A stretch of DNA of 64,000 nucleotides from Marchantia polymorpha subsp. ruderalis. Taxonomy: Eukaryota > Streptophyta > Marchantiopsida > Marchantiales > Marchantiaceae. A model generated the notes under the pieces. The model ran no database searches. It saw only the letters and a list, made by a program, of their open reading frames with translations, and was not told the DNA's origin. This document shows, piece after piece, positions 14,025 to 27,400 of this stretch. The position numbers and the translations under genes are program-made. The stretch lies in the NCBI GenBank assembly GCA_037833965.1, contig AP031356.1, positions 24,946,501-25,010,500 of the forward strand, written 5' to 3'. Each line of letters begins with the position of its first letter. Within the stretch, counting starts at the first letter, position 1.

Positions 14025-14036
14025 TATAAAAATATA
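14025..14036 (+). promoter_or_regulatory. Candidate TATA box of the bHLH gene
   Basis: TATAAAAATATA lies in an otherwise GA-rich, GC-rich stretch about 920 bases upstream of the start codon. It would place transcription start near 14060 and give a leader of about 900 nt. Inference only: no transcript end is visible, and a more distal start or leader introns are possible. Confidence 0.4.
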
Positions 14037-14174
14037 ATATGAGTCCAGTATCTCGCTTTGCCGACAGGACCTGGGAACAAGCGGAGAGCTGAGGAGAGGA
14101 GAGGAGACGAGAGGTGAAGAGAGAAGAGAGAAGAGTGGCGAAGAGAGAGAAAGCCCGGCGAGGCAGGGCGAGGT

Positions 14175-14199
14175 GTGAAGTGAAGTGAAGTGAAGTGAA
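14175..14199 (+). repeat. (GTGAA)5 pentanucleotide repeat in the bHLH leader
   Basis: Five perfect GTGAA units, about 115 bases downstream of the supposed transcription start. Confidence 0.95.
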
Positions 14200-14276
14200 G
14201 AATTGTTGATCGCATTGCATTGTGTAAGACCGGAAGTTTAGAGTAGAGAAGGGCAGCAGCCGCGCGGTGATTCGTC

Positions 14277-14378
14277 ATGCGGTTTGTTGTTGGAGTCCTG
14301 CGCCTCCTCGCCCGCATGCAATTAGCCAGTAGCGAGCTGATGGGAGATACGTTCGGCTCCAACAAGACTGTATCATAG
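14277..14378 (+). CDS. Upstream ORF (33 aa) in the bHLH leader
   Basis: ATG at 14277, stop TAG at 14376-14378, with two further in-frame Met codons inside. This is the first substantial uORF after the TATA candidate. No recognised peptide family; function not claimed beyond a possible effect on re-initiation. Confidence 0.25.
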   Translation: MRFVVGVLRLLARMQLASSELMGDTFGSNKTVS

Positions 14379-14792
14379 CTCGAGGGGTGTGTGTAGGAGA
14401 TTTGTGTACGATGTGTGTTGGGTAGAAGGTTTTTTCGAAAATTTATTCTCCGTGACACCTGTTTCGGAATCCCTGCCTTCGTACTTTCCGAGAAAAGGGA
14501 GCTAATGGCAATTGAGCACTCTAGTTCTTTCTGATTAATGCTTCTGCCTCTCAGTACCTTTACTTCTACTCGTCGCACTTCTCGATTCTCACGTCTCTCT
14601 GCGCCCTCCGTTATCTGATTTGTACTCGCGCGCTGCTCTCTCCATCTCTCTCACTCTCTCCCTCTCCCTCTCTCACTCTCTCTGTTGGAAAGAACGAACG
14701 GCGGTGCTATAGAGGAAATATAGAGGGCTGCTCGTGGCAGCTTGAACAGCTAGCAACAGAGCCTGTCTCCGAACAATCGAGGGACTGCTACG

Positions 14793-14900
14793 ATGAGTAT
14801 GCGTTGTCGATGCAAATTGAGTGTGCAAGCTACCCAATCTCTGGCAAAGAGAAGAGAAATTGCCGTGCTCGCGACCGTGTACTCTGAGGGAGAAGTATGA
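14793..14900 (+). CDS. Upstream ORF (35 aa) in the bHLH leader
   Basis: ATG at 14793 opens a 35-codon reading frame ending TGA at 14898-14900, 59 bases before the main start. The peptide is basic in its middle (AKRRE). It resembles no conserved plant uORF peptide that I recognise. It may only act as a translational brake; translation is not shown by the sequence. Confidence 0.3.
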   Translation: MSMRCRCKLSVQATQSLAKRREIAVLATVYSEGEV

Positions 14901-14959
14901 TCAGCCGCCTGTAACTGAGGAATACTGGCGGCTGCCGCAAGAGTTTTCGAGTTTATGAA

Positions 14960-17900
14960 ATGGCATCCATGGGCCAAGCAGATCACCTTCCCACACCTTG
15001 TCATCTCAATGGCATTTCCCGGCTGAACTGCTCTCCACCAACTGGTGCACTCAACTCAACTCCAATCTCCTCATTCTCGAACGCTCTGGCCGCCAACGAT
15101 TACCGCGAGAAGTACACGATGGAGATGCACTCGGGATATGGCAGATTTTTCCGAAACGGCTCATCCGGCTACGGGAACCAGCCGTCGGAGATGGCCCAAG
15201 TGTGGCAGCTCGCAGGTCCAGCGGCAGAGATGCACGCTCTGGCGCAGCAGGAGAACAGCATGCGAGCAGCAGCAGCTGCGAACGGGATGGTGGCCAACGA
15301 ATGCGGCTCGGACGCAGCCAGTCGAGGATCGCCGGGGCTACTGCCCACGTCGTCGTCCGAGCTGTATGGCAGCACGGTGGTGAGCGGCGACTGGGACCAG
15401 TTCGTGGATTCCAGCGTGCGCTACCAATCCGTGCTCTCGTCCTCGTCCAGTCCGCTCTCGCACAACAGCCCGCACGCCGGCGGCAGCCGCGCGGCGAATG
15501 AGGGCGCCATGATTCGCGAGCTCATCGGGCGCCTCGGAGGAAATGGCAACGGGGTCGCGTCGCTCGGAGGCTCGCCTCTCGTGGCGAGTCCACAGCGCTC
15601 AGGAACAGGGATGGACAAGGCGCTCAAGCTCGCGACCGGCTGGGGCTCGGGGGATGCGGCCAACTCCATGGGCCTTACCGTCGATCCCTCCAAGGGCGCG
15701 CTGGCTCTGCCCGGCGTGGGCCTGGCCGCCTCGCACTGCCTGGCGCATTTCGCCTCTGATCCAGGATTCGCCGAGCGCGCGGCCCGCTTCTCGTCCTTCA
15801 GCAACGGCAATTACTCGCAGCCGTTCCCAACGTCCGACGGCGGCAAGGCCCGGTCCAGGCAGGGCAGCGCCCAATCGTCCGACGCAACCAATAACAGGCA
15901 GCTGCCGAAGACTTCCAGTTGCCCGTCCATGAGCGACACCGCTGCCGGAGCCAAAAGTCCCAAGGACGATCCGGCCTCGTCCGACATCGACGACCCCGCT
16001 CCGGAGCCCGGCGCCGGGGCGGCGGGCGCTGGAGCCGATATGGAGCAGTACGCGCGCGATGGAGACGTTGGGGTCAAGGCAGGGGACAAAAATCTGTGTA
16101 GGACTGCGAGCAGTGTCGCCGCGGGCGACGACGACGAGAGAATGCAAGCTGCGTCGCCCGTCGACGAGGCGAACGACGCCGATGAGGCCACCACCGTCGC
16201 GCAAGACATGTCCAGCGTTGGGGACGCCCCCGGCGAGACTTGCCCGTCGGGCGTCACCCATGTGACCACCGCCACCGAGAATCTTGTCAAGAAACGGAAG
16301 AGCACCCCCGACGAGAAGTCCAAGGATGCCACATCCGTCACTGTGTCGTCTCCAGGAGTGCGCGAGACCAAAGTAAGTGTCTCCCATCACCCGCAGGCAG
16401 AGTGATTCTTGTCTCGTGGCTTCGAGGAGCCGAGTTCAGTCGGTCTGTCGCAGTAGTCATTACCAGGCGTCCTCTGATTATGCATACTCTGTAGATCTTG
16501 CAATCGCGGCACCTTCCGCAATTCTGATCCTCCCCGGAGGAAGAGCGAGGGTCCAATTCTCACAAGAGCAAGTCCGCGACCTCGTGTTTCCGACCGCTTC
16601 TGGATTGAGTCCGGCTATTTGATGACTCGCCATGCACTGGATTTGGATACAGTATTTCGCATGCATTGGTCTTCGAATCCGTGTTCTAATCAGTTGACTC
16701 TGGCATATTGTCGTCGGCCACAGACATCGGACAGTGATGATGTGAAAGCCAAACGGTTCAAGCGTGGGGATGCTTCGAAAGACAAGGATGATGTGAAGCC
16801 CAAGGTAGAGAGGAGCAGTAGTGAGACTTCGGGGGAAACCAGTCCTCGATCGACGAAAGACCACTCCAAGCCTCAGGAACCGCCCAAGCCGGACTATATT
16901 CACGTGAGAGCGAGACGAGGCCAAGCCACCGACAGCCACAGTCTTGCCGAGAGGGTGAGATTCCGTCCCACGAACCCATCTGGGTCGCTCTGAATCTGAT
17001 GTGCCATGTTTTCACGAGCCGTAAGAAGGTCTATGTACAGAGTCTGACGGACTGGTCGTTTGTCAATTCAGGTGCGTCGAGAGAAAATCAGTGAGCGCAT
17101 GAAGTTCCTGCAAGATCTTGTGCCAGGCTGCAGCAAGGTGATTGACCCATATCCGCTCTATCAACGCAAACCCATCAAAATTTCACTTTCATGTTACAGC
17201 CGCGGAAATAGTTTTATGGTTACCGTATCAAAAGATAAGCTTTTACTCGTTTCGGCATCAGCTGTTTTCTCACCCAAACGTGTCTCTTCACTACAGGTCA
17301 CGGGGAAAGCTGTGATGCTTGATGAAATAATCAATTATGTGCAATCCTTGCAGCATCAAGTTCAGGTAGCTTCCTGACTCCAATCTTTCGTTCTCGGCTC
17401 TTACGTCAAGCCATTAAGACTCTTTCGTCATTTGTCAGCAGCATTTGGCTTATTCTGTATGCGATTTATGTGATGGGATGAAGTTTAGGCAGTCGATTTC
17501 CGAGAGAGTAGTAATGTAATGTCCTGACATCGGATCATCGTTCTTCTCATTTGCAGTTTCTCTCGATGAAATTGGCCGCGGTTAATCCACGTCTAGACTT
17601 CAACATAGAGAACCTGCTTGCCAAAGAGGTAAATGCGAGGCCGTGTCAGTGCGCAGTCTACTCATCGCCACATAGGTGCTTCTGTTATCAGTCCCGCTTG
17701 AGGATGGCGTCTCCTGCATACGCGACCAGTCGGTCAGTCAGTCAGTCACGGTCTTCGTCCGCCCACTAACCCGATCTCTCTCGTTCGTCCAGGTTTCGCG
17801 ATCTCAGGGAATGATAATGGGACCCGAGACGTCCTATCCTCAACTTCATCCACCGCATCAGCCCCAATTACAGCATGGAGTACCATGTGGACTGGAATAC

Positions 17901-18447
17901 CCAGTTCAGTCATTGGGGAATCCCTCACAGGTGGCTCTCAGAAGATCCATAAGCGCTCCCATTCCCGCCGTAATCCCTCGTGAAGATGGGTTCGCGGATG
18001 GCGTGCCCACGGTATGAGATTTGCATCCAATTCCAGCTGTCTGTTGTCGGCCGAGTCGACTAGATTGTTGAAGCCGCAATTATCGACTCTGATAGCAAAA
18101 TTTTCGAATCGTCGAAATTCTACGCGTCCTAACACGAGCTGACCTCCCTCTCCGTTGTCGTACAGGGTGTATGGGATGACGGTGAGCTACAAAGCATTGT
18201 CATGGGTTTCGGACAACTCCGTTCATTGTCATCTCAGGCACTACTACATGGTAATGTGACAAATCTCTCGACTGGTGGTGTTCCAAGCAAGTGGTCCAAA
18301 TTTCATCCTAAGCGGAATTCCCATTTCTGAATAGGCAGAATTTCTTGTGAGGAATGTCACCAAATCGAATCTGGGCAAGGAACTGACGGAAATCCGCGCT
18401 GTTTTGCAGGACATCTTCCACCTGGACATATGAAGGTTGAGCTATGA
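14960..18447 (+). CDS. bHLH transcription factor, plant subfamily XII (CIB/bHLH74-like), 8 exons, 730 aa
   Basis: Predicted DNA-binding bHLH regulator acting in the nucleus as a dimer on E-box/G-box DNA. Exons: 14960-16372, 16724-16954, 17072-17137, 17297-17365, 17557-17628, 17793-18011, 18166-18250, 18410-18447; all introns are GT-AG and phases join. Exon 1 encodes a 471-residue Ala/Ser/Gly/Asp-rich N-terminus without a recognisable fold, ending with an NLS-like KKRK (444-447); KAKRFKR follows at 479-485. The basic region [14 protein letters not shown] opens the domain, with the H543-E547-R551 triad of G-box binders; helices run to about residue 593, then [15 protein letters not shown] (594-608), typical of subfamily XII. 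Introns cut the domain at AER/VRR, CSK/VTG and HQVQ/FLS. The C-terminus carries [11 protein letters not shown] and ends MKVEL from a 38-nt last exon. The N-terminus is longer than in the Arabidopsis relatives I know. The start is the first in-frame Met; Met4 (14969) is an alternative. Family assignment is firm, the exact orthologue is not. Confidence 0.93.
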
Positions 18448-21400
18448 TAGTGTACCTGATCTTCTTTTTTGTGATTAATGTGCATCAGCTGGAAATACGA
18501 GAAAATTTTTACGATACTATAGAACTTGAGAAGTACCGGGCACGGAGTTCTGGCATGGCATAAATGCCAGAGGCGTGTACAACTAGTTCGTCTTCTCAGT
18601 CTTCACAGTTCCCGACTTATTGAGTGAAGCCACCACTTTGCTGAACCAGAAACTTGTGATCTCCGTCAGTGTAAAATAGAACGGGAGTAAGTCACGGAGT
18701 GATGTTTTTGGGAAATGTGGAGAGGGATTGTGACACCTGAGAGGTTTGTACGAGTCACATATCTCCATCTCTATCATAGACCTTGGAGAGAGTGCTTTAG
18801 AAAGAAAGGGTGCTCCTTGGGTCCTAAAGCAATGGAAATCAAACCATTTATCAGGGGCCGTTATGCTAAGCTGTACTGGTGTGTGGGAATGATCCAAGAG
18901 TTTCTAGGTGAAGTTGCATACTGTAATACTAAGTACCTTACATTTAAAATTTTACATCTTTGATGTAGCAACCTATCCGTAGTCCACTCCTCAAACTGTA
19001 TATCAACCGAACTGTCACCCTTTTGTTCATAAATTTTTTTTCTATGTATCTATCTGGGTTTGCCTGTACTCGAGTCGTCGTCTCGCTCGCCTTTTGCGCA
19101 GGCAGTTGTTGAATTTTCGCTTGTTGCAAGCGTATGCCCTTGACTTCGCGCTCTGATTCAACCTTTCTGAGCACTCATTCCCCCACCGGCTCTAAACCCA
19201 GCTGGCCACCACTTGAATCTGACTTTCACTTGAATCGAACATTTTGAATCCTCGGGCTTCCCAATCTCACAGTGGCCAGATTCCCCCTGAGTATGAGCAA
19301 TTTCGTTTCATGAAGTGTGATTTGCTTCCAAACTTCACTTGAATCCATGTGCGGCAGTAGTAAATTAGATTTCGGTAGGGCATTTGCTGGTAGAAAAATC
19401 CGGCATTTGGCAGTAAAATTGTTCATCTCTTTGTCTACACCTGCGCCTCACTGCTCCGAAGTTGTCTTGGGATCACATCGCATACTGCACAAATGGTCTG
19501 AAACAATCGAACAGGAGATGATCGATCGACTCATAAATCATCCTCGTGAATGAAGCAGCAGAAAGTCTGACATCACACCTTGATTGTCCAAACTTCATTC
19601 GGAAAACTACACACCATCCCGAATTATGTGCGTGATAGAAAGTTCGCGGGACGATCACTGCGGAGAACATTGCACTTGTTTGCTCCGTACGTACCCATGC
19701 CTTTTTACTTCAGACACCACCAACTATAAAATCATGCTATAGAGGCGAGGATGGGTATACGCTGTGTATTTACTTGGTTGAGGCCATCATTCATTCTGTC
19801 GGAGACTTTGTATCGACACCACAATTATTACCACTGTAAATCCTCTGGCTCAGTACGTTGACAAATCGGTATGATTAAAGCAAAAGTGGATAAATCGGCT
19901 GGTTGACAACAAGTCGCCGGAAGAGCCTTCCTTGGCTTTATTACAATGCATGCTTTTTCACCGTGGACCTCAGACTAAGACATCATTTGGAGCTGAGCCA
20001 GTGTTAGCCGATGCTTTTGGAAATTGCTCCTGGACACCTCGCATGTGGGGGAAAACAAGTGCATAAATATTCCGAAATACATGCCTTCGAGAATTATTTT
20101 TTCTAAATCCGAAGAAAATTGAAGAAAAAATTTGAGCCTCTTGGCTCGGAACAACATCCACTATCAACTTCTGTACTTGTATTGTGGATAAAGTCCAAGG
20201 CGATATTAAGTACTCTTAGATGGCTCTTTTATACCAAAAAGGTGGAGGTTGATGCATAGAGCCAAGGAATGAAAAGAAGAAAAACAAGATCTTGCACGTT
20301 AACCTTCCTGTAGCGAACTAGAAATTAGACGTCAGAGGGAATTTCTCCTGCTCTATCATCAATCACAGAAAACCGATATGGTTACGAATTAAAATATGCC
20401 TCGACAGCATTTTTGGTGTACTGACTCTCCAAATCCAGATGCGCGAGAAGCATGAACAGTTGATATATTGAGTTTTTAATAAAGCTATAATCACTTGTGG
20501 ACAATTTTACAGTCTGGATCGAGATTCCGAAGTACCATAACATTCTTATATAGGTCCATATTTGCTTTCGCTTTACGTCCCCTAACGATTTACTTTATCA
20601 TCACCAATATATATATTGAACCCGATTTCCTCATATATGCAAGACATAAGTATGAATCTACAGGCTAGCCTTGTCAATGTCACTCTTACATGGAAAGCTA
20701 GGCCGCCTCTTGGTGATTTTGATTAAATTATCTTAATAACTGAAAGAATAGAAGAGAAAAACGGTATGTCACACTTGTGGCCCTGTGCACTGGCTACTTA
20801 TCAGCAAAAAGACCTCTTGCTGGTAGCGACCATGATACCACGCATGCCTTAACGTCATCTTTATTTACTACTTCTGCCTAAGAGAAGTGTTTCTCAAGTC
20901 TGGTTACCTCAACTCTCTTCTCGGCAGAACCTTAGCCAACCTCATCGAGGCATTTTGCAGTAGCCATTTCATTGCATGATGTAACGTGCTATCCACGTGC
21001 CTCTGCAAAGCTTAGCGTATTATATCTTAGACCTAGAGATTTTGATGAGAATGATGGTTGAAAAATTACTTGAAAACATCAGCGTAAATTTAACTCACCT
21101 TATATCGTACTTCACTTTCAACCAAGAGATTTTCATTATGACTTCAGTGCTTAATGATAATCAGCCTTAAGATACTCATGGAAGAGAAAAGCACAATGTA
21201 AGAATAAAGAACCCTATATTTGATCTACTCAAATTTATGTATTTTAAGAAAACACTTACAGGGCAAAAAATGCATCATCTTACGTAATAAGATTGATTTA
21301 TCTTTGAGTAAATATAGAGTTTATAAATTTTTAGAACTTGCGCCATTTTTTAATTTCCAAAATAAGTTCGTAATTTATTTACAAAGATCTGACGGCTGAT

Positions 21401-24400
21401 TTATAGAATGCATTTGAAGATCTCTAACACGAGCGAACTACGCCCTGTTCACGAACATCAGGATGCACACAACCCATCCTTGAACTGGTAGCATCTTCAA
21501 ACCCTGAACGCCAAATCACACAGCATGTTGTTAATCTCAATGAATTGCATACCTTTGCTAAAATTTGATAAAAAATGAAATATACTCTAAATCATATATG
21601 TAGCAAGAAGTGTGGAGTATACAGATTGAAACTGCAACTCGCCTTCAATCAACTTTCAACGCACAGAGCATTTGGTAAGATGGAAAGTGATGATGACTCT
21701 TCTGGAAAAACGCATGCAAGCGCAAGTATAGACTTCGGGGGATATCGCAAATTGACTTTCGTTCGTCGCATGGGTTCTCCATCTTTTGCTTTGTATTAAA
21801 GATGACAATTTGATTGATGCAGTATTTAGCAGCACACGTAGATTTTGTGGAGCCCAGTTTCTTCCTTCAAAAAGCATGGCGAGAAAATCCGTCTCGCAAC
21901 CTACCTCCTCCACTGGTTGGGCCTAGATAATCATAATGATGAAATGACATTACAACGGTTTCTGGATCCATAATGCCTTCGATGATCAATGTAGTTCAAA
22001 GTTGTTCCTCCGTCAGACTAGTGTCGCTGAATTTGTTCCCAATCGTTACACATGAATCCATTCGACTCGCATAATGATGTGTAGATCTGACAACTTGTTG
22101 TAAAAGATCAAAGGTTGGACCTTATCTCATCATCTCTGCTACTCCAACATTCCAGATTTTTTTGTACATATGAGATGTTTCGTGAAGTAAGTCTCTTTTA
22201 TTTCTCTTTCTTTCTTTGGGTTTCTTTTGTTTCTCTTTGTTTCAGAAGGGGTAAACAGTCTGCCATTTGTAAAAGGTGAGACCCAAGGTTTGTGTAATGA
22301 TGTATGTTTCCAAAAGGTATGTCAATGTCTGCCGCTGTTAGATCTATCCAAAGCAGATGAACTCTGGGAAATATTGAAATGATGTATCCACTTTTTAAAA
22401 GACAGTCTGCCCAACCTGCGCTAGTGAGAGCTTTTTAGTGTAGTTAACAGCCACCCTGCAATATTTCCTACTTTCCAATATTTTCCGAAGTGTATGGCTC
22501 CATGACTGCCCTATTGCACCCATTCACCTAGACGCAGAAAGGACCAGCATATAAATTGGTGGGTTTGATTGGAGAATGCGCATGCTTTTCTTTCACACGT
22601 ATATCATTATTACTAGTGCGACAAATTTTCCAGGGTACTGGTAGCTATAGGATCTCTTGAGAATCCAAAGGCGGGTCGACTAGACCAATATAATATTCTC
22701 TCATAGTCTTATCTTAATAATCTACCGTGAAAAGGTCCAACGCCCTATACTACAAGTATCGTGGTGATTGCTACATCAAACCATTCAGTTAGGGAAACTT
22801 ATGAAGTCAAGTTTTTGATGTTCAAAATATTTTATATATATATCACCATTTGAGGGTTCTTCAACACATCTGCCTAATAAATAACAAAACATGATATTTC
22901 CTTTTACTACAGTTCACATGATTTTACTTACCATGCATTCTTCCAACAAGAAAGATAAACAAAACAACCTTTACAAATCTTTGATAAAAACCTTAATTCA
23001 CAGGATAACACAAACAGTGTTCTCATACTTACATAATTTCATCACATAAACCAGCCTCGGAAATCAACATATTTAATTTTGTTATCTTCGGAAAATGTCA
23101 TTGATATGAGATATGTCGATTGTTGATGGTTGATGCTTATGGTTTCACAAACTACTGTTACCCTTTCACACATTCAACAGAATGGAATCTTTCATTGCTT
23201 CAAAGTTCATACTCGACACAATCATGCATCATGATATCCCGTGCCACCAACTACAGTGCGACTGGAATCTTCACAAACTTTTCTGATGGTTCAGTCCTTA
23301 GGAAAGTCCCATCTGAAAGCATCACATGCAGTTGCAAGTGATAGCTCCAATGGAACAATCACGAGAGAAAGATGTCTTGAAATTCAAATTATTGCATTCT
23401 AGCCACGTGGTATGCATAACAGTTGATGTTAACCACGGAAACAGAACTGCTTTCATTCATTCAATCATCAGGAGAGGCCAGATAGTATGAACAGTTTTCA
23501 CCATATTGAAAATTTCAAGTTTTAGCATGAGGTCAAATCACTTACAGCACTGACTGACAACCGTCTTGGTACAGCACCTCCAATTACCTTTCTGAAAGCT
23601 CAAATTTCCTGAATCTGAGCCGAATATAAGGCTCAGCGTATTTCTGCAACAGGAAACAGAGATCATCAAAGGGACTCTCCTGGGCATATGACGTCTGCAA
23701 CCTTCACTTTTCACAGCTCCTTCACTAGAATGACTTCTTCAGAGCTGGACTATCAAAGTTTCGCACGTGAAAAAGATTGGGATGTGACCCAATAAACAGC
23801 AGCAATTGGTCACGTCTTATAACTTTCAGGCTTGCAAACTGATTAAAAAACTCACTTCACAGTGTGACCGTGTCCTCTCATCATAACAGAGCTCTGACAT
23901 GAAATTGAGAAGACAGGAGTTCGATCTCTCCAGTTTCATCAATGCATCAAGTCTCTGGAACCTTGGAATTCTAGAGGTTTTTTTGAAGGAGATCTGATAT
24001 TGTTGAGAACACTTTCCTATCTTCACCAGCCTGAGTTCTGTCACACCAGACCGACCACACTAACATCCACACCCACCCACACGTGACTGGAGACTCTTTT
24101 CGTGTCCTCAGAACTTGTCGAATTTCTAATGATGGGAAATTTCCTTGATCAGAAATTTGACAGACAGACAGCTACAAGTCTCAAATTGAGTGATTTACGT
24201 CAGCTAAACTTGTTAACAATCTTCAACTCTTCAAGGTGCTCAATACTGTTCTGAACTGATACATCCAAACACGTTTCACCGGACAGTCTGACAGCGGCAT
24301 AGAAGGTTTTTGAGGCCAATGGCAGGATGAAGTATCTATTCTTCAATGAGATAAGTGTCACTTCTAACGTTCCACTGGGATATATTTTGTATGAAGAAAA

Positions 24401-27400
24401 TCTCTATGATCTGCTTTGCTTGATAAATGCATGCCTACGTCCATGCGAAATCAAGTGCTTAAAACAAGCAGGAAAGCTCTGATATGAATGGTAAATATGT
24501 AGCCAGTGTTAAATATGTAACTTAATTTAGTGGACTGATGTTCTATCTGTGGTTAATTTTGTGACTAAGATTTCTTAAGTTAAATGAAAATTACAGTTTT
24601 ATGTTTGAGCAGAAGTTTACGAATATAAAGATATAAAATCGCTCCAATTCAGCTCATCCATGGACCAAAGTCCACATTGCTTTAAGCTTCGACTAGTTTT
24701 GAGTGGGTTCGATGTGTACTGGGCATGTATCGCTTCCTTCCCGCATGTATCACGGCGCAAATGATTTGAAGGGTTCTTGACATCAAGACATCGAGGTTTA
24801 GGCTGCATGAGCTTCGTGATTACACAATGTATACTACAGCTACGTATACGTGTGATGATTTGACAATATGCAAGCTGTTTTTGTATAAGGACCACAGCGA
24901 GATCAATACATAATAACACCAAGCAAGGATAACTAAGGAGTGGTGAACCTTGTTTGTTTAAGTTTCAATGAGATCATGTTTAGAACAGTTTTTGTATGTG
25001 AGTCATATACATTACGTTCATTGCTTGACAGTTTGCTTTGTAAATCTGCTTTAGAGACATTCGCCAGTATATTGGTTGAAATCTTTCTGAAAATTTCACA
25101 TAACTCAAATACAAAACCTTACGCTTAGCAGCTGGTTCATTCAGAAAATCAACTCAAGCATCTGTTTCATCTTTGCTCGAAAGATTTGACCTTGTGGTGA
25201 CTGCTAATAAATCATCAAGTGAATTTCGCGATACATTACATCTGATTCATGCCGATTGTGCCAAGGGTATCCCGAAAACTACAGAATCTGAGACATTGAA
25301 CTTATACATGTAGCAGGTCCTATTGAACTAAGTACGACATATAACGCACTGCAGTGCATCGTAGAAGCGTTGCTTCAGTTATCAAACGAGTCTATTGAAT
25401 GTCATAGTCACGGAATCTCAAAATCGGTTACTGTGGTCTTGCTGGTTTTCCGTATGTGGAAAGGGCACTCAATTACTTATTCCCTGTTATGGACCTCGGA
25501 TTTCTGTTCAATACGCCTGAACCTGGATCATGTACCTGTAGAGCCAATCACGGACTTTGTTAATTATAGGTACAATTCACACCACATCAATCACAAGTTT
25601 ACGATGTCGTTCGGTAGATCATGCTTGGACAACTACTATTCAGGAAGAAAATATAGGAATTGTACAGCCAAAAAATGGATGATTCTAAGAAAATGATTTT
25701 GCGCTACTCTGTGGTAAATTTATGAACTTGCAGAAAGCTGTTTTTGTTCTTCTCGTCGGGCACACACAAAAATGTGAAATTGAGAAATGAATATGACGCA
25801 CAGACTCACTGTATGGTGACTAGTGCAAGAAGATTACAAAGTGAAATCTTGTGTGTTCCTTGTCTGAGCTGTACAGTCCTTGCAAGTTCTAAGAATTCTT
25901 CTCGTTTGCCGCAGAGGTGTGAAGTTTGTGCTTACTTTAAATACTAATATATTCTTTTTTCACGATTACACTGAGCACTAGAATCAACGAATTCACATTT
26001 CTAGAATGGCACGATTAGCTTGACGAGAAATCTACAAGTTGTGTTTATGGCATAGATGGGGCAAAGACTTCGTTTTCATTATTTTCTGGAGCATGATTCT
26101 CATGATCACATGTCCGACCTGCGTCTCTCTTTCTCTCTCTCTGAAATTTCAATTTTTCCCTGGCCCACTGATTATTCCTACTAAACCGTTAGAGATACAG
26201 TAAGGGAATCGATGTGTTGCTCTTATTCGATTCAAATATCTCTCTACCTTAAAGACGACAAAGGCAGAAGTAGTCAGCTTTTGAGGCAACTGTCATTGAT
26301 TCTCTCCTCTTTCGGTTGTTTTGGAATTTGCTTCACACACACCCATGGTTAAAGGTCTGATGTTTTACTTCAGAGCTCGATATTTACGTTGAGTCTACTT
26401 TCATGCATGTCAATTCATGGGCATTTGTCCAGTCTGACACCAGTCGGTGGCACGGTGCATACTATATTTAAGAATGATTGTCGATCCACTCGCGTCAGAA
26501 TTTATATTAGTACCCTGGCATATTTTCTAAGCAAAATAGTAGATGTCAAATTAAAACATAGAAATTATATTCTCTTTGCCAAGAGTTACCACCGTATTTT
26601 AAAACCTACTATCTTGCTGAAAACATTCCAGCGTGAGACATGCTTGAAGGGATAGGAAACGTCACATAAGTCAATATCTGGTATCTGTGAAGCACTTCTA
26701 AGCCTTTTAAATTATTTTACTGTGGGCTCTACCAGGATGCTAGCCTATTCAATTTTTCAACAATGCCGAAGACGACAGAATGTATTCGTAATTTGCTCCT
26801 GAAGCAGAAAAATGGGTAGAAGTGGACAGGCAAGATTCGTTTATAGAAAGCACACATATCTTACATAGACCACTTAGCTCTGATGTCAAGGCCCCTTCGT
26901 CTGTTCCTTCATTAATTCTTAACAGACAAATGTTTTAGTATATCTTTACTATAACAAACATTCGACAGAGCTACGTAACATGCTTCCTGACACCCAAATG
27001 GGCAAGATAACAAGATTTAAGTCTCTGTACATCCTGCTTCGTTTTTGGAGGTTATACCGGTTTGTAGGTTTATAACCACTGAAATTCTATCAACCCATCA
27101 CTGTCCTTCGAAATGCTTATATGACAAATCATGCAACTTAAGACTTTTCTCACCGTTTAAGAATATTAGATGAAGATGCAGAATTTTCTTACATCCATGT
27201 CATGTTAGTATTTTGAATATGATTTGAGACTTTTCCTTTAAGGTTAGTCAAGCTGATTATTGAGCATGACGATAGTTTAGAATAATTTTTTGCACAAAGA
27301 TAATGAGAAAGTATGTTCATAAAAGTTGATAATCTCATGAGATATGCAGTTTTACTCATCGGTGAAACTCTCTCGAAATTTCTGTCTTTAGATCCCAATA

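Larger units (their letters stand above)
14060..14959 (+). promoter_or_regulatory. Probable long 5' leader of the bHLH gene with multiple upstream ORFs
   Basis: Between the TATA candidate and the start codon the sequence has GA-rich and CT-rich tracts (a pyrimidine run at about 14635-14683), five GTGAA units (14175-14199) and several short ATG-started ORFs: 14277-14378 (33 aa), 14411-14425, 14505-14534, 14538-14618 (26 aa), 14793-14900 (35 aa), 14810-14887 (25 aa), and 14955-15026, which overlaps the main start in another frame. Such a leader would be expected to lower main-ORF translation. The leader borders are inferred. Confidence 0.5.

Noticed and set aside
13377..14578. Several ORFs of 80-214 codons on both strands
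   Set aside because: They read through GA/CT tracts and simple repeats; composition is low-complexity and nothing matches a known protein.
15599..16390. 263-codon minus-strand ORF
   Set aside because: It lies antisense to the GC-rich first exon of the bHLH gene, whose plus frame fits splice sites and family features; a shadow ORF.
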